A DNA stretch of 64,000 bases from an uncultured Prevotella sp. Lineage in GTDB: Bacteria > Bacteroidota > Bacteroidia > Bacteroidales > Bacteroidaceae. The position numbers and the translations under genes are program-made. Numbering within the stretch: position 1 is the stretch's first letter; every line of letters begins with the position of its first letter. Under the pieces are notes generated by a model, which saw only the letters and a program-made list of their open reading frames with translations, had not been told where the DNA came from and did not search any database. Location: the NCBI GenBank assembly GCA_900770025.1, contig CAAGIW010000013.1:62001-126000 (forward strand), written 5' to 3'. Positions 17,409-26,336 of the stretch are shown one piece after another.

Positions 17409-18659
17409 TTACTCTCCTTTGATGGCAGCTACTCCGGGAAGCACTTTTCCCTCGATAGCCTCCAGCAGTGCACCTCCTCCAGTGGAGATGTAGCTCACCT
17501 GATCAGCCATTCCAAACTTGTTGATGCAAGCCACTGAGTCACCTCCTCCGATGAGTGAGAATGCACCGTTGGCAGTGGCCTTGGCAATGGCATCAGCGAT
17601 GGCTTTGGAACCGCCTACGAAGTTGTCGAACTCAAACACACCAGCGGGACCGTTCCACAGAATGGTCTTGGCATTTTCGATGGCAGCAGAGAATAATTCG
17701 CGGGTCTTGGGGCCTGCATCCAGTCCTTCCCATCCCTCGGGAATATTGTTGGCATCGCAAATCTTGGTGTTGCAGTTGTTGTCGAAAGCGTCACCGGCCA
17801 CACAGTCAGTGCCCAGTACCAGGTTCACACCATTCTCTTTAGCCTTTTTGATCACGTCGAGTGCAATGTCCAGTTTGTCATTCTCGCAGATAGAGTTACC
17901 CACGTTGCCGCCCAATGCCTTGGCAAAGGTATAGGTCATACCTCCACAGAGAATCAGATTATCTACTTTGCCCAGCAGGTTTTCGATGATACCGATCTTG
18001 GTGGAAACCTTCGATCCACCCATGATGGCAGTGAAAGGACGCTTGATGTTGCTCAGGATATTATCTACGGCCTGCACCTCTTTCTCCATCAAATAGCCCA
18101 GCATCTTGTGGTCAGCGTCAAAGTAGTCGGCGATGACAGCGGTAGATGCGTGTTTGCGGTGTGCGGTGCCAAAGGCATCCATGATGTAGCAGTCGGCGTA
18201 AGAAGCCAAGGTTTTGGCAAACTCTTTTTGGCTGGCTTTCATTGCCTTCTTGGCATCATCGTATGCAGGATCCTCCTTGTCGATGCCTACAGGCTTGCCT
18301 TCCTCCTCGGGATAGAAGCGCAGGTTCTCTAACAGCAACACTTCGCCTGCCTTCAGGTTGGCGGCCGCCTCCTGTGCCTTGGCGCAGTCAGGAGCAAACT
18401 GTACCTTTGTGCCCAATGCGGCGCTCACGGCGTCAACAATCTGTCCGAGTGAGAACTTGGGGTTCACCTTGCCTTTGGGTTTACCCATGTGAGACATGAT
18501 AATCAGTGCACCGCCGTCAGCCAGCACTTTCTTCAAAGTGGGAAGTGCGCCACGGATACGGGTGTCATCTGTGATGTTACCGTTTTCATCAAGTGGTACA
18601 TTGAAGTCCACACGAACAATAGCCTTTTTACCTGAAAAGTTGAATTCGTTGATTGTCAT
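17409..18659 (-). CDS. pgk: Phosphoglycerate kinase
   Basis: A protein of 416 residues, the usual bacterial size. The N-terminal substrate motif is RVDFNVPLDENG, and the conserved basic and hinge stretches are LLLENLRFYPEEEG and DAFGTAHRKHAST. The C-terminal nucleotide-binding part has GPAGVFEFDNF and the final GGGDSVACINKFG and STGGGALLE. It converts 1,3-bisphosphoglycerate and ADP to 3-phosphoglycerate and ATP in glycolysis. 3-Phosphoglycerate is also the substrate for serine synthesis (serA/serC at 48.6-50.8 kb). It is transcribed alone, from its own promoter and with its own terminator. Confidence 0.98.
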   Translation of the reverse strand: MTINEFNFSGKKAIVRVDFNVPLDENGNITDDTRIRGALPTLKKVLADGGALIIMSHMGKPKGKVNPKFSLGQIVDAVSAALGTKVQFAPDCAKAQEAAANLKAGEVLLLENLRFYPEEEGKPVGIDKEDPAYDDAKKAMKASQKEFAKTLASYADCYIMDAFGTAHRKHASTAVIADYFDADHKMLGYLMEKEVQAVDNILSNIKRPFTAIMGGSKVSTKIGIIENLLGKVDNLILCGGMTYTFAKALGGNVGNSICENDKLDIALDVIKKAKENGVNLVLGTDCVAGDAFDNNCNTKICDANNIPEGWEGLDAGPKTRELFSAAIENAKTILWNGPAGVFEFDNFVGGSKAIADAIAKATANGAFSLIGGGDSVACINKFGMADQVSYISTGGGALLEAIEGKVLPGVAAIKGE

Positions 18660-18726
18660 AATTGTACTGTTGTTATGTTTTGTAGTGTGTAAACCGTTGA
18701 GTGCTACACACCATGATTAAGTGCTG

Positions 18727-18734
18727 CAAAGATA
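18727..18734 (-). promoter_or_regulatory. Promoter -7 element of pgk
   Basis: TATCTTTG on the minus strand, 68 nt upstream of the pgk start. Confidence 0.5.
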
Positions 18735-18880
18735 TAAAAAAAAGCCGATGTCACGTCAGCCTGTCTCTTTTTTTTTCTTTTTTTTATTCATTTTGTAGCA
18801 GAGTGTAATGCAGAGATGTCATTCGTGTGATAAAAAATGCAAAAATACCGTCGTTGCCTGTCTTTGTCGGAAAATTTAAC

Positions 18881-18888
18881 TACTTTTG
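18881..18888 (+). promoter_or_regulatory. Promoter -7 element of ridA-queC
   Basis: TACTTTTG matches TAnnTTTG; the leader to ridA would be about 115 nt. No TTG was found at ideal spacing. Confidence 0.45.
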
Positions 18889-19008
18889 CAACGGATTATG
18901 GACGTGATGCTATAAATAATGTATAGATATTAAAAGGCAGGCGTGTCCATACGTCTCAACAAGAGTAGGTACAAGAACTTAAAGTAACAAAAAAAACAAC
19001 GATTGAAA

Positions 19009-19383
19009 ATGAACGAAATCAAAGCAACAGGTGCGCCTGCAGCCATTGGGCCATACAGTCAGGCTATTCAGGTTAACAACTTCATTTTTGTTTCAGGGCA
19101 GTTGCCCATCGACCCTGCCACCGGCTCATTTCCCGAGGGTGGCATCAAGGAGCAGACACGTCGTTCACTTCTCAATGCCCAGTCTATCCTTTCCGAGGCC
19201 GGGGTGAGCATGGCAAACGTGGTGAAGACGACGGTGCTTTTGGCCGATATTGCAGACTTTGCTGCAATGAATGAGGTGTATGCCGAGTTCTTCCGCAAGC
19301 CTTATCCGGCACGTTCTGCCTTTGCTGTGCGTGATTTGCCCAAGGGTGCATTGGTGGAAATAGAAATGATTGCTGCAAAATGA
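19009..19383 (+). CDS. ridA: RidA family enamine/imine deaminase
   Basis: A protein of 124 residues matching the RidA (YjgF/YER057c/UK114) family: IGPYSQAIQVNNFIFVSGQL near the N-terminus and PARSAFAVRDLPKGALVEIE near the end. The Arg in PARSAF is the expected carboxylate-binding Arg. RidA hydrolyses reactive 2-aminoacrylate and related enamines made by PLP enzymes. ATG 19009 is chosen over a TTG six bases upstream. Its last codons overlap queC (ATGA), so the two are translated together. Confidence 0.93.
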   Translation: MNEIKATGAPAAIGPYSQAIQVNNFIFVSGQLPIDPATGSFPEGGIKEQTRRSLLNAQSILSEAGVSMANVVKTTVLLADIADFAAMNEVYAEFFRKPYPARSAFAVRDLPKGALVEIEMIAAK

Positions 19384-20030
19384 AGGATGCTGTCATAGTG
19401 GTGAGCGGAGGCATGGACAGCATTACCATGCTCTACGACTATCGTGAGCGCATGGCATTGGCTGTGACCTACGACTACGGCAGCAAGCATAACGCCAAGG
19501 AGATACCCTTTGCACAACTGCATTGCAGACGATTGGGTATAGAGCATATCGTCATCCCCCTCGGTTTTATGCAGCAGTACTTTCAGAGTTCCCTGCTGCA
19601 GGGCGGTGAGGAAATACCGGAAGGACACTATGCCGCGGATAACATGAAGTCAACGGTGGTGCCCTTCCGCAATGCCATCATGCTTTCTGTGGCAGTGGGA
19701 ATGGCTGAAAGCAGAGGACTGCAAAGTGTGTTCATCGCCAACCATGCCGGTGATCATACCATCTATCCTGACTGTCGTCCGGAATTTATTCGTGCCTTTG
19801 ATGCCACGGCAGCCAGTGGCACCTACAATCATGTGCGCATCGAGGCCCCCTATACCAACCTCTCTAAGGCAGATATTGCTCGCAAAGGTGCCTTATTGGG
19901 TATAGATTATGCCGAAACGTGGTCGTGCTACAAGGGCGGAGATGTGCATTGCGGACGGTGTGGTACCTGTGTGGAACGCAGAGAGGCACTGGCAGAGGCG
20001 GGCATTGCAGACACCACGGCTTACCTGTAA
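19380..20030 (+). CDS. queC: 7-cyano-7-deazaguanine synthase
   Basis: A protein of 216 residues. The PP-loop ATP pyrophosphatase motif SGGMDSITM is near the N-terminus. NHAGDHTIYPDCRPEFI is a typical QueC stretch, and the C-terminal zinc site is C-x7-C-x2-C-x2-C (CYKGGDVHCGRCGTC). QueC makes preQ0 from 7-carboxy-7-deazaguanine with ammonia and ATP for queuosine tRNA modification. No queD, queE or queF is adjacent; ridA is its only operon partner. Confidence 0.95.
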   Translation: MKDAVIVVSGGMDSITMLYDYRERMALAVTYDYGSKHNAKEIPFAQLHCRRLGIEHIVIPLGFMQQYFQSSLLQGGEEIPEGHYAADNMKSTVVPFRNAIMLSVAVGMAESRGLQSVFIANHAGDHTIYPDCRPEFIRAFDATAASGTYNHVRIEAPYTNLSKADIARKGALLGIDYAETWSCYKGGDVHCGRCGTCVERREALAEAGIADTTAYL

Positions 20031-20099
20031 CAGTGGTAGAAGTCAAGGTGTCTTGATGGCTTGAACAAGAGAAATATAACAACCAACAAATATTTGACT

Positions 20100-22646
20100 A
20101 TGAGAAAATTCTTACATTGTTTGGCGATTGTGCTGCTGATGGCTTTGGGCTCCTCTACCCGTGTCATGGCAGAAACCATCGTCTATGGCTGTGGTTCTGG
20201 AGCCCTCAGCTGGAACATGGTGTCTTTTGACCTGGATGCCATCAACGTAGAGTCTAAGGTGAGCCCCACCACACTCTTCTCAATGCCCGAAGTAGAGGCT
20301 GAAGTGCTTTGCGGCGCATCTGTGGGCAGAAAGTATTTTGCGTATCATTTAGATGAGAATACCGGTGCCATGCTCCTTTCATCCATGAACTTCACCACGG
20401 GTAAAGTGGTGAATGTATGTTCGTATGGTAACGTGGAGTGGGTGATGCGCGACTTGGCATACGATGCTGCCACGGGAACACTCTACGGAGTGATGTTCGT
20501 GAAGCGGTTTGACGAAGAAGGCAGAATGATCAAGATTGCCCAGTTGGTGGAGATTAACCCTGCTAACGGTGAGTTGACTTCGCTGGCGCAGTATGAGGGA
20601 ATCACTCCCTTGGGCCTGGCACTCAATCCCGATGGAGGGTTCTATTTAGTGGCAGAGAAAATATCCTCCAGCTTCAAGTATGTGCCCGTGGTTCACAGCA
20701 TTGCCAACGACGAGGCCTATACCATCTCCCAGTTGTTTATAGATGAGACCGTCTCATACAACGGCAATTCTTCCCACACCTGTTTTATGTATGGTGGTGC
20801 CCTCTATTTCTTTAGTGGCGGGCAGTGTCTTGCCTTTGATCTCACCGCCCAAAAGGGTGTGTTGAAGGGCAGTTTGTCGGGTAGCTTTGCCGGACTCTCT
20901 TTTGAAGCGTCCACCGAGGATGGCACGCCGGCAGGTTCTGTTGCCACCGATAATCGTGTGTTGGTGAGCAAAACCTACTTTGGGGATGCGATGGGAATGG
21001 CTCCGCTGACGCAGGACATGACCCGCAAGGAGTATTACTACAACACAGACGGCAAGTTGCAGATGATGGTGGAGCGTGGTAGAACTTACCAGACCGATGA
21101 CAAAGGAAACATCACAGGTTATGGTGACTACGAGGAAACTGCATATACCATCAACGGCTTTGATGAAAACGGCAATATGACAACTGCCTCAAAGTACCAG
21201 TATGGCTTGTATGATTTTGGTGAAATGGGCCAGAGGTTCAGTTACCAGAGTACCTATGCTTACGACCTCAACGGCGATCTTGTGGAGAAAGTGGAGTCGG
21301 GCTATCGTACCGTTTATGAATACAAGGACGGCAACCAGACCAAGGAAACTGTTTATTCCGCAGCCGGCGACCTGATTCAGCAACTGGTTTACAGTGATTT
21401 CACCACGGACAACCAGCCCCAAAAGGTGGTCTCTTCATCCCCCAACCATCCCGAATGGACCAGTTATATCTATACAGAGACCCGCACCTATACTGAAGAA
21501 GGCGTTTTGGTGAAGGCACAACGCAAGGATGGACAGAACAATCTGTTGCAGGAAGAAAGTTGGAACTACGAAGACGGTTTCCTCAAAGAATACATCAGAG
21601 CCTATGCCTTTGATGCCGCCGGCAAGATGGAGGCAGCCTTCAAGACTTCATACGCCATGGTGGATGGCAATCCTGATGTGGTGGAACAAGTGGATTCTAC
21701 CTATGCCAGCGGCAAGTGGGGCATGGAGGCAGGGTCTAAGTGCGTGTGCGAATATCAAGACTTTTCTGCCAAGAAGGCTGGATGCCATATTGCAGAGTTT
21801 GTGGTGTTACCCTCTCAGGATGCCAAGAATACAGCCGTACTCCAGTTCTCAGTGCCCGATATGGCGTATGCAGAAGACTGCATGATACGTGTTCTCCGCA
21901 ACGGCAAGGAGGTGGCTGTGGCCAATGCTGCCGACTTGTTGCCTCAGGAAGATGAGGGAGGCTTTGGTTTGCCGATGCTGAAATACACTGATGCCGAACT
22001 CGTGAATGGCGACTATATATACATGGTGCAGGTGTGCGGCGTGAACTATGATGCCGAAAAGAATGCCACTCCTGTGGGCTATTATGTGAGCAGCAGTGCT
22101 GACATCTCTTTCAATATGCCTTTGCCCAAGGTGAGCGAGCTTAAGTTGAGCAGTGCACGTAAGTCGGGCACCGACTATTTCGGTACTGTGGCTTGGGAGA
22201 ATCCTTCCGACATGAACGATTTTGGATTCATCAGCAACGATCTTTACTTTGACCGCAACCAGCTTGCAGAGATATCAACCACCGATACCCAGACCACAGC
22301 ATTGGAGACCGAGTTTTATTACACTTCTCATAAGGTATATGTCCTCTCACGCTACAAGTATGGCAAGGTGTGCTCCGACACCATCACCGTGACACGCACC
22401 AATCTGAAGGACATCATTGCCGGCATCGAAACCGTGGATGCCAATGGCAATACCATCACCTTCGACGGCAGAAATCTCTTGCTCCAGTCTCATGCCAACG
22501 TGAGCGTTTATACCGGCGGCGGTATGCTGGCCACCCGTCAGCGCAATGCCACTCAGGTGGATATGAGCGCCCTCTCTGCTGGTGTGTATGTGGTGAGCGT
22601 AGAGCGCAATGGCATCACATCTGTATATAAACTGACAGTTCAATAA
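20100..22646 (+). CDS. Large secreted protein with type IX secretion C-terminal tail
   Basis: A protein of about 848 residues. The start at 20100 gives a signal peptide (MRKFLHCLAIVLLMALGSS); the frame is open 39 nt further upstream. The N-terminal ~280 residues look like beta-propeller blades. Residues about 310-480 hold YD-type repeats (KEYYYNTDGKLQ, ITGYGDYEETAYTINGFDE, YEYKDGNQTKETVY), as in some Bacteroidota surface proteins. The last ~75 residues form a T9SS type A sorting domain (NVSVYTGGGMLATRQ, LSAGVYVVSV, VYKLTVQ). It is probably exported to the cell surface or medium. Its function is unknown. It forms an operon with the next gene (19-nt gap). Confidence 0.75.
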   Translation: MRKFLHCLAIVLLMALGSSTRVMAETIVYGCGSGALSWNMVSFDLDAINVESKVSPTTLFSMPEVEAEVLCGASVGRKYFAYHLDENTGAMLLSSMNFTTGKVVNVCSYGNVEWVMRDLAYDAATGTLYGVMFVKRFDEEGRMIKIAQLVEINPANGELTSLAQYEGITPLGLALNPDGGFYLVAEKISSSFKYVPVVHSIANDEAYTISQLFIDETVSYNGNSSHTCFMYGGALYFFSGGQCLAFDLTAQKGVLKGSLSGSFAGLSFEASTEDGTPAGSVATDNRVLVSKTYFGDAMGMAPLTQDMTRKEYYYNTDGKLQMMVERGRTYQTDDKGNITGYGDYEETAYTINGFDENGNMTTASKYQYGLYDFGEMGQRFSYQSTYAYDLNGDLVEKVESGYRTVYEYKDGNQTKETVYSAAGDLIQQLVYSDFTTDNQPQKVVSSSPNHPEWTSYIYTETRTYTEEGVLVKAQRKDGQNNLLQEESWNYEDGFLKEYIRAYAFDAAGKMEAAFKTSYAMVDGNPDVVEQVDSTYASGKWGMEAGSKCVCEYQDFSAKKAGCHIAEFVVLPSQDAKNTAVLQFSVPDMAYAEDCMIRVLRNGKEVAVANAADLLPQEDEGGFGLPMLKYTDAELVNGDYIYMVQVCGVNYDAEKNATPVGYYVSSSADISFNMPLPKVSELKLSSARKSGTDYFGTVAWENPSDMNDFGFISNDLYFDRNQLAEISTTDTQTTALETEFYYTSHKVYVLSRYKYGKVCSDTITVTRTNLKDIIAGIETVDANGNTITFDGRNLLLQSHANVSVYTGGGMLATRQRNATQVDMSALSAGVYVVSVERNGITSVYKLTVQ

Positions 22647-22665
22647 TCAAATACAACCAATCATT

Positions 22666-25600
22666 ATGAAAATAAAAAGAATGGCAGGTTTGGCAGTGGC
22701 GCTTCTGATGGCGGTCTGCACCTTTGGTGCCCAGAAACCGGTGATGCTTACCACTCCAGCCGAATACCAATTGATGAACGTATCGCCCAACGGCAAGTGG
22801 GCCTGTGGCGTTTATGTAGATTACAACGACCAGGTGCGTGGCTTCCTCTGGAACCTGCAGAGTGGCACCTTCACCCTGCTGAGCACTCTTCAGGAGTCAG
22901 AGGCATGGGCAGTGAGCAACGACGGTACGGTGGTGGGCGTGTTCAGATATGCTGATGCAAGCAGTGCCAGCGCCACCTACGAGTGTCCGGGTATCTGGAA
23001 GGACAACCAGTGGACACTGTTGGAATTGCCTGAGGGTTACAAGACTGGTCGTGCCTTTTCCATCACTCCTGATGGCAAATACACCTGTGGCGTGGTCACT
23101 TCTGGCTATACCTATTTAGGATATATATGGAAAGAAGGAAAGATTTACCGTCAGCTGAACTCTTCGGGCATTGCCATACCCTACGGCATTTCGCCCGACG
23201 GACAGGAGGCTACGGGATGGATAGAGCGCCAGAACCGCACTGCCTGCTATTTCAAGAAAGACGGTTCGGTGCAAGATCTTTCGGCCTATCAGTCTATCTG
23301 GAGTGTGGGCAAGGGCTTCTCTCCCGACGGAAGCAAGATACTGTATTGGGGTGGCTACGACTGGAGTGGCGAAGACCTGACACAGTGTTGGGGCGTGTAT
23401 GACATAGCCACTGGTGACAGCACCGCAGTGCCCATGTATGTGAAGAATGCCGATTTCGACTTCTTCCAGATAAGCAGCAAGGGCACCATCGTGGGTGAGT
23501 CGAACACCTCGGTTGCCTATATGTGCGTGGATGGCACCCCTCGTTCCGCTTACCAGTATTTGCAGGAAAAGGGAGTTGACTTCTCTGAACTGAGCATCTT
23601 TACCCCCGAGGGTGATACCATACCCTATGTGTTCCGCACACAAACCATTTCTGAGGACGACAACACTGTGGGTCTGCTCTACTATGCTCCTACAGACGAC
23701 GGCTATGCAGAACTGAAGTCGCTGGTAGTTAAGTTTGATGTTGACAACGAGCATGGAGCTCCCGCCGATGTTACTGTGAACAACGTGGACAAGCGCAACA
23801 TTGCCAAGGTGTTGTGGGTGGCTCCTGTGGGCGTGGAAGGCATACAGGGCTACAACATCTATCGCGATGGCGAGAAGGTGAATGATGCCATGATAACCGC
23901 CACCTCATTCTATGACAAGGGCGTGGCAGAGGGAATGCACACCTATCAGGTGGAATCCGTATGTGCAGACAATACAACGGTGAAGTCGGATGAGGTGGCT
24001 TTCGAGATGAAGGCCATTGGCATGTCGCAGCCCATATCGCTCTTTGCCCGTCAGAAGGGTGTCAACAGTGCATACCTGCAGTGGGACGAGCCGATGAGCA
24101 ATTACCCCACCTTCGGCTATTATGATTTTGAAAATCCCAATACACAGGGCTTCGGAGTGACACAAGACGGCATCACCTTCGAGTGTGCCATCAAGCTCGA
24201 TAAGGAAGATATGGAGCAGTTTGCCGACTATCAGTTGACCAAGGTTGATTTCTTCCCCATGTCCGACCAGAAAGACTGGACCCTGAATGTGTATAAGGCA
24301 GACGCCGATTCGCTGAAGCTGATTTACACTCAGCCTATCCAGCAGACACTCAACTATCAGACCAAAAACACCGTGAAACTGGCGCAACCTCTCGACATCG
24401 TGGCAGAAGACCTGTATGTGGCAATCTCCGTATCGGTGCCTGTGGCCAGCACGGATGTATTAGGTATGGACTACGGTACGCTGAACACCAAGGCCGACCT
24501 GTTGAGAATGGAGGGCGAAAAGATGTTCTATTCTCTCTATGAGATTTCTTCCTATCAGGGTTATCCTAACTATACAGCCTGGATGATGGATGCCATCATG
24601 GAACCCAAGAACGGAGCCGAGAACCTGGATGAGTTGAGCAACTATGAGATATATGTAGATGGCGAACTGAAAGCCACGCAGACAGATACCGAGGTGGTGC
24701 TGTCTGGCATGGCCGAGGGCAACCACACCGTGGGAGTGAAAGCCGTGTTTGCCAATGGCAAGTCATCCGACCTCACAGCCAAGGAATTGAATATCGCAGG
24801 TCGTTATGAGCGTGTGGAGAATGTGGACGTGCGTGCCGTAGGTTCCTCTTCCATCCATGCTACATGGACCACGCCGCTCGACCAGGATGCCACCACCATG
24901 ACCTATGCTTCAGGCAAGGCTGCCACCGATGCCGACTATGGCGTGAAGGGGCCCGAGTCGTTGAATTATGCGCTGATGGTTGGTGCTCTTTACAAGTCAT
25001 CCATGTTCAAGGGCTACATGGGCTACAAGGTAGAAGGCTTCCGTTTCTATCCCACGGCAGAGAGCGTGTTCACCTTCATGCTGTTCGAGAACGGCAAGCA
25101 GATTTGCGAGCAGGAGGTGGCAGCCGATGAGGTGCTGCTCAATGGATGGACCACAGTGAAACTGAAGAACCCCGTGACCATCAATCCCGCATGTGACTAC
25201 AAGATGGTGATCGACTGCTATGATGTGGATCCCGGCAAGGCTCCTATGGCAATGGACGGCAATGCCTGTCTGCCCAATGTGTCAGACCTCTACTCTGTGG
25301 ATGAATATGCCGAAGACTGGTCGTCGGCCAGCGTGGATGGCGGTATCAACGGCAACTGGATGATTGGCTTGGATATCGTGGATGCCAATGCGCAGCCGGT
25401 CAGTGTGGACGGTTACAGAGTGTTTGTTGATGGCAAGGCTGTGAACGAAAACATGGTCACTGCCAATGAATATGACTATGATTTTGGGGCAGAAGATGCC
25501 AAAAAGCACTTCATCCGCATCGACACCTATTATCCTGGTCTTGCCAGTCCTTACTTGGGCGCACTCAACTACTTCTATATCGGTACCGCAGCCATCAACG

Positions 25601-25821
25601 ATGGCTATGTGGAGAAGCTGAAGCTGGCCTATGGCAGCAATATCCTGAAGGTGCAGGGCGCAGGCGTTGAATCGCTGTCTGTCTATACCGTGGACGGCCG
25701 ACGTGTGGCTGCTGCCAACGGAGATGAGGTGCAACTCAACGCAATGGGTGCAGGTCTGTATCTCGTCAAGGTAAAGGCCAACGGAACCACCACCACTCAA
25801 AAGATTGAGATAGTGAAATAG
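22666..25821 (+). CDS. Large secreted protein with Fn3-like domains and T9SS tail
   Basis: A protein of 1051 residues with a signal peptide (MKIKRMAGLAVALLMAVCTFGA). The first ~350 residues contain propeller-type blades with SPDG/TPDG turns (VSPNGKWACGVYV, ISPDGQEATGWI, FSPDGSKILYWGG). Fn3-like modules follow, for example NIYRDGEKVND near 405 and YEIYVDGELKATQTDTEVVL near 665, then jelly-roll-like repeats. The end is a T9SS type A sorting domain (SLSVYTVDGRRVAA, AGLYLVKVKANG). No catalytic motif is recognised; binding or adhesion is possible. A terminator follows at 25857. Confidence 0.75.
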   Translation: MKIKRMAGLAVALLMAVCTFGAQKPVMLTTPAEYQLMNVSPNGKWACGVYVDYNDQVRGFLWNLQSGTFTLLSTLQESEAWAVSNDGTVVGVFRYADASSASATYECPGIWKDNQWTLLELPEGYKTGRAFSITPDGKYTCGVVTSGYTYLGYIWKEGKIYRQLNSSGIAIPYGISPDGQEATGWIERQNRTACYFKKDGSVQDLSAYQSIWSVGKGFSPDGSKILYWGGYDWSGEDLTQCWGVYDIATGDSTAVPMYVKNADFDFFQISSKGTIVGESNTSVAYMCVDGTPRSAYQYLQEKGVDFSELSIFTPEGDTIPYVFRTQTISEDDNTVGLLYYAPTDDGYAELKSLVVKFDVDNEHGAPADVTVNNVDKRNIAKVLWVAPVGVEGIQGYNIYRDGEKVNDAMITATSFYDKGVAEGMHTYQVESVCADNTTVKSDEVAFEMKAIGMSQPISLFARQKGVNSAYLQWDEPMSNYPTFGYYDFENPNTQGFGVTQDGITFECAIKLDKEDMEQFADYQLTKVDFFPMSDQKDWTLNVYKADADSLKLIYTQPIQQTLNYQTKNTVKLAQPLDIVAEDLYVAISVSVPVASTDVLGMDYGTLNTKADLLRMEGEKMFYSLYEISSYQGYPNYTAWMMDAIMEPKNGAENLDELSNYEIYVDGELKATQTDTEVVLSGMAEGNHTVGVKAVFANGKSSDLTAKELNIAGRYERVENVDVRAVGSSSIHATWTTPLDQDATTMTYASGKAATDADYGVKGPESLNYALMVGALYKSSMFKGYMGYKVEGFRFYPTAESVFTFMLFENGKQICEQEVAADEVLLNGWTTVKLKNPVTINPACDYKMVIDCYDVDPGKAPMAMDGNACLPNVSDLYSVDEYAEDWSSASVDGGINGNWMIGLDIVDANAQPVSVDGYRVFVDGKAVNENMVTANEYDYDFGAEDAKKHFIRIDTYYPGLASPYLGALNYFYIGTAAINDGYVEKLKLAYGSNILKVQGAGVESLSVYTVDGRRVAAANGDEVQLNAMGAGLYLVKVKANGTTTTQKIEIVK

Positions 25822-25856
25822 TTGACACAGCAAATACAGATTTTCTGAAATCAGAT

Positions 25857-25903
25857 GGGGCAGTGCCGTAAATCCTAACAACGGCATTGCCCCTCTCTTT
25901 TTG
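25857..25903 (+). terminator. Intrinsic terminator of the T9SS cargo operon
   Basis: GGGGCAGTGCCGT (25857-25869) pairs with ACGGCATTGCCCC (25881-25893), one G:U pair. TCTCTTTTT follows, 36 nt after the stop codon. Confidence 0.85.
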
Positions 25904-25974
25904 CCCTGCTTGAACCATGGAAACATGTACGGCAGAGCACAATGGATACCTCCCTGTTGCAAGGCCTCTGAGCA

Positions 25975-26215
25975 TCGTTTTGCAAAACGCACCATTTTGG
26001 ACTGCAAAACGCACCGTTTTAGAACGCAAAACGCACCGTTTTAGAACGCAAAACGCACCATTTTAGAAATCACTCCAATTTGCATTGGAATGCAAACAGC
26101 ATCCAACTGGATTTTTGAAAGTTCATTATCCTTTCATAATCAATCACTTATCCTTTAATCAAATTACTACGTTCATGTTTTACTCTCCTCCCCTTGGGGA
26201 GGCCGGGTGGGGCTT
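25975..26215 (+). repeat. Composite dispersed repeat R2 (four-unit array, one hairpin)
   Basis: Same layout as R1: GTTTTGCAAAAC, then four 22-bp units at 25982-26069 with cores AAAACGCACCATTTT or AAAACGCACCGTTTT. The linker shares GGAATGCAAACAGCATCCAA and CACTTATCCTT with R1. One CCTCCCCTTGGGGAGG (26187-26202) precedes CCGGGTGGGGCTTT. The CTCCTCAACTTTC right end is absent. It lies between two convergent operons, flanked by a terminator on each side. The rest of this gap (25904-25974 and 26216-26262) shows nothing recognisable. Confidence 0.88.
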
Positions 26216-26262
26216 TGAATGATTTGTATTATATGCAGTAAGGAGAGAGAGGCATAAACAGC

Positions 26263-26305
26263 AAAAAAAACGCATATACTTGCGGTGGAGGTGCAAGCAC
26301 ATGCG
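26263..26305 (-). terminator. Intrinsic terminator of the wza-wzz operon
   Basis: On the minus strand CGCATGTGCTTGC pairs with GCAAGTATATGCG around an 8-9 nt loop, followed by eight T. It sits 31 nt past the wzz-like stop. Confidence 0.9.
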
Positions 26306-26336
26306 CTTTTGAGTTTGAGTATTGTTCTTTCTGTTC

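Larger units (their letters stand above)
18660..19008. other. Divergent intergenic region between pgk and ridA
   Basis: These 349 bp hold the two opposed promoter elements listed separately and a long T/A-rich stretch near 18770-18790. No gene, repeat or riboswitch is seen. Confidence 0.6.
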
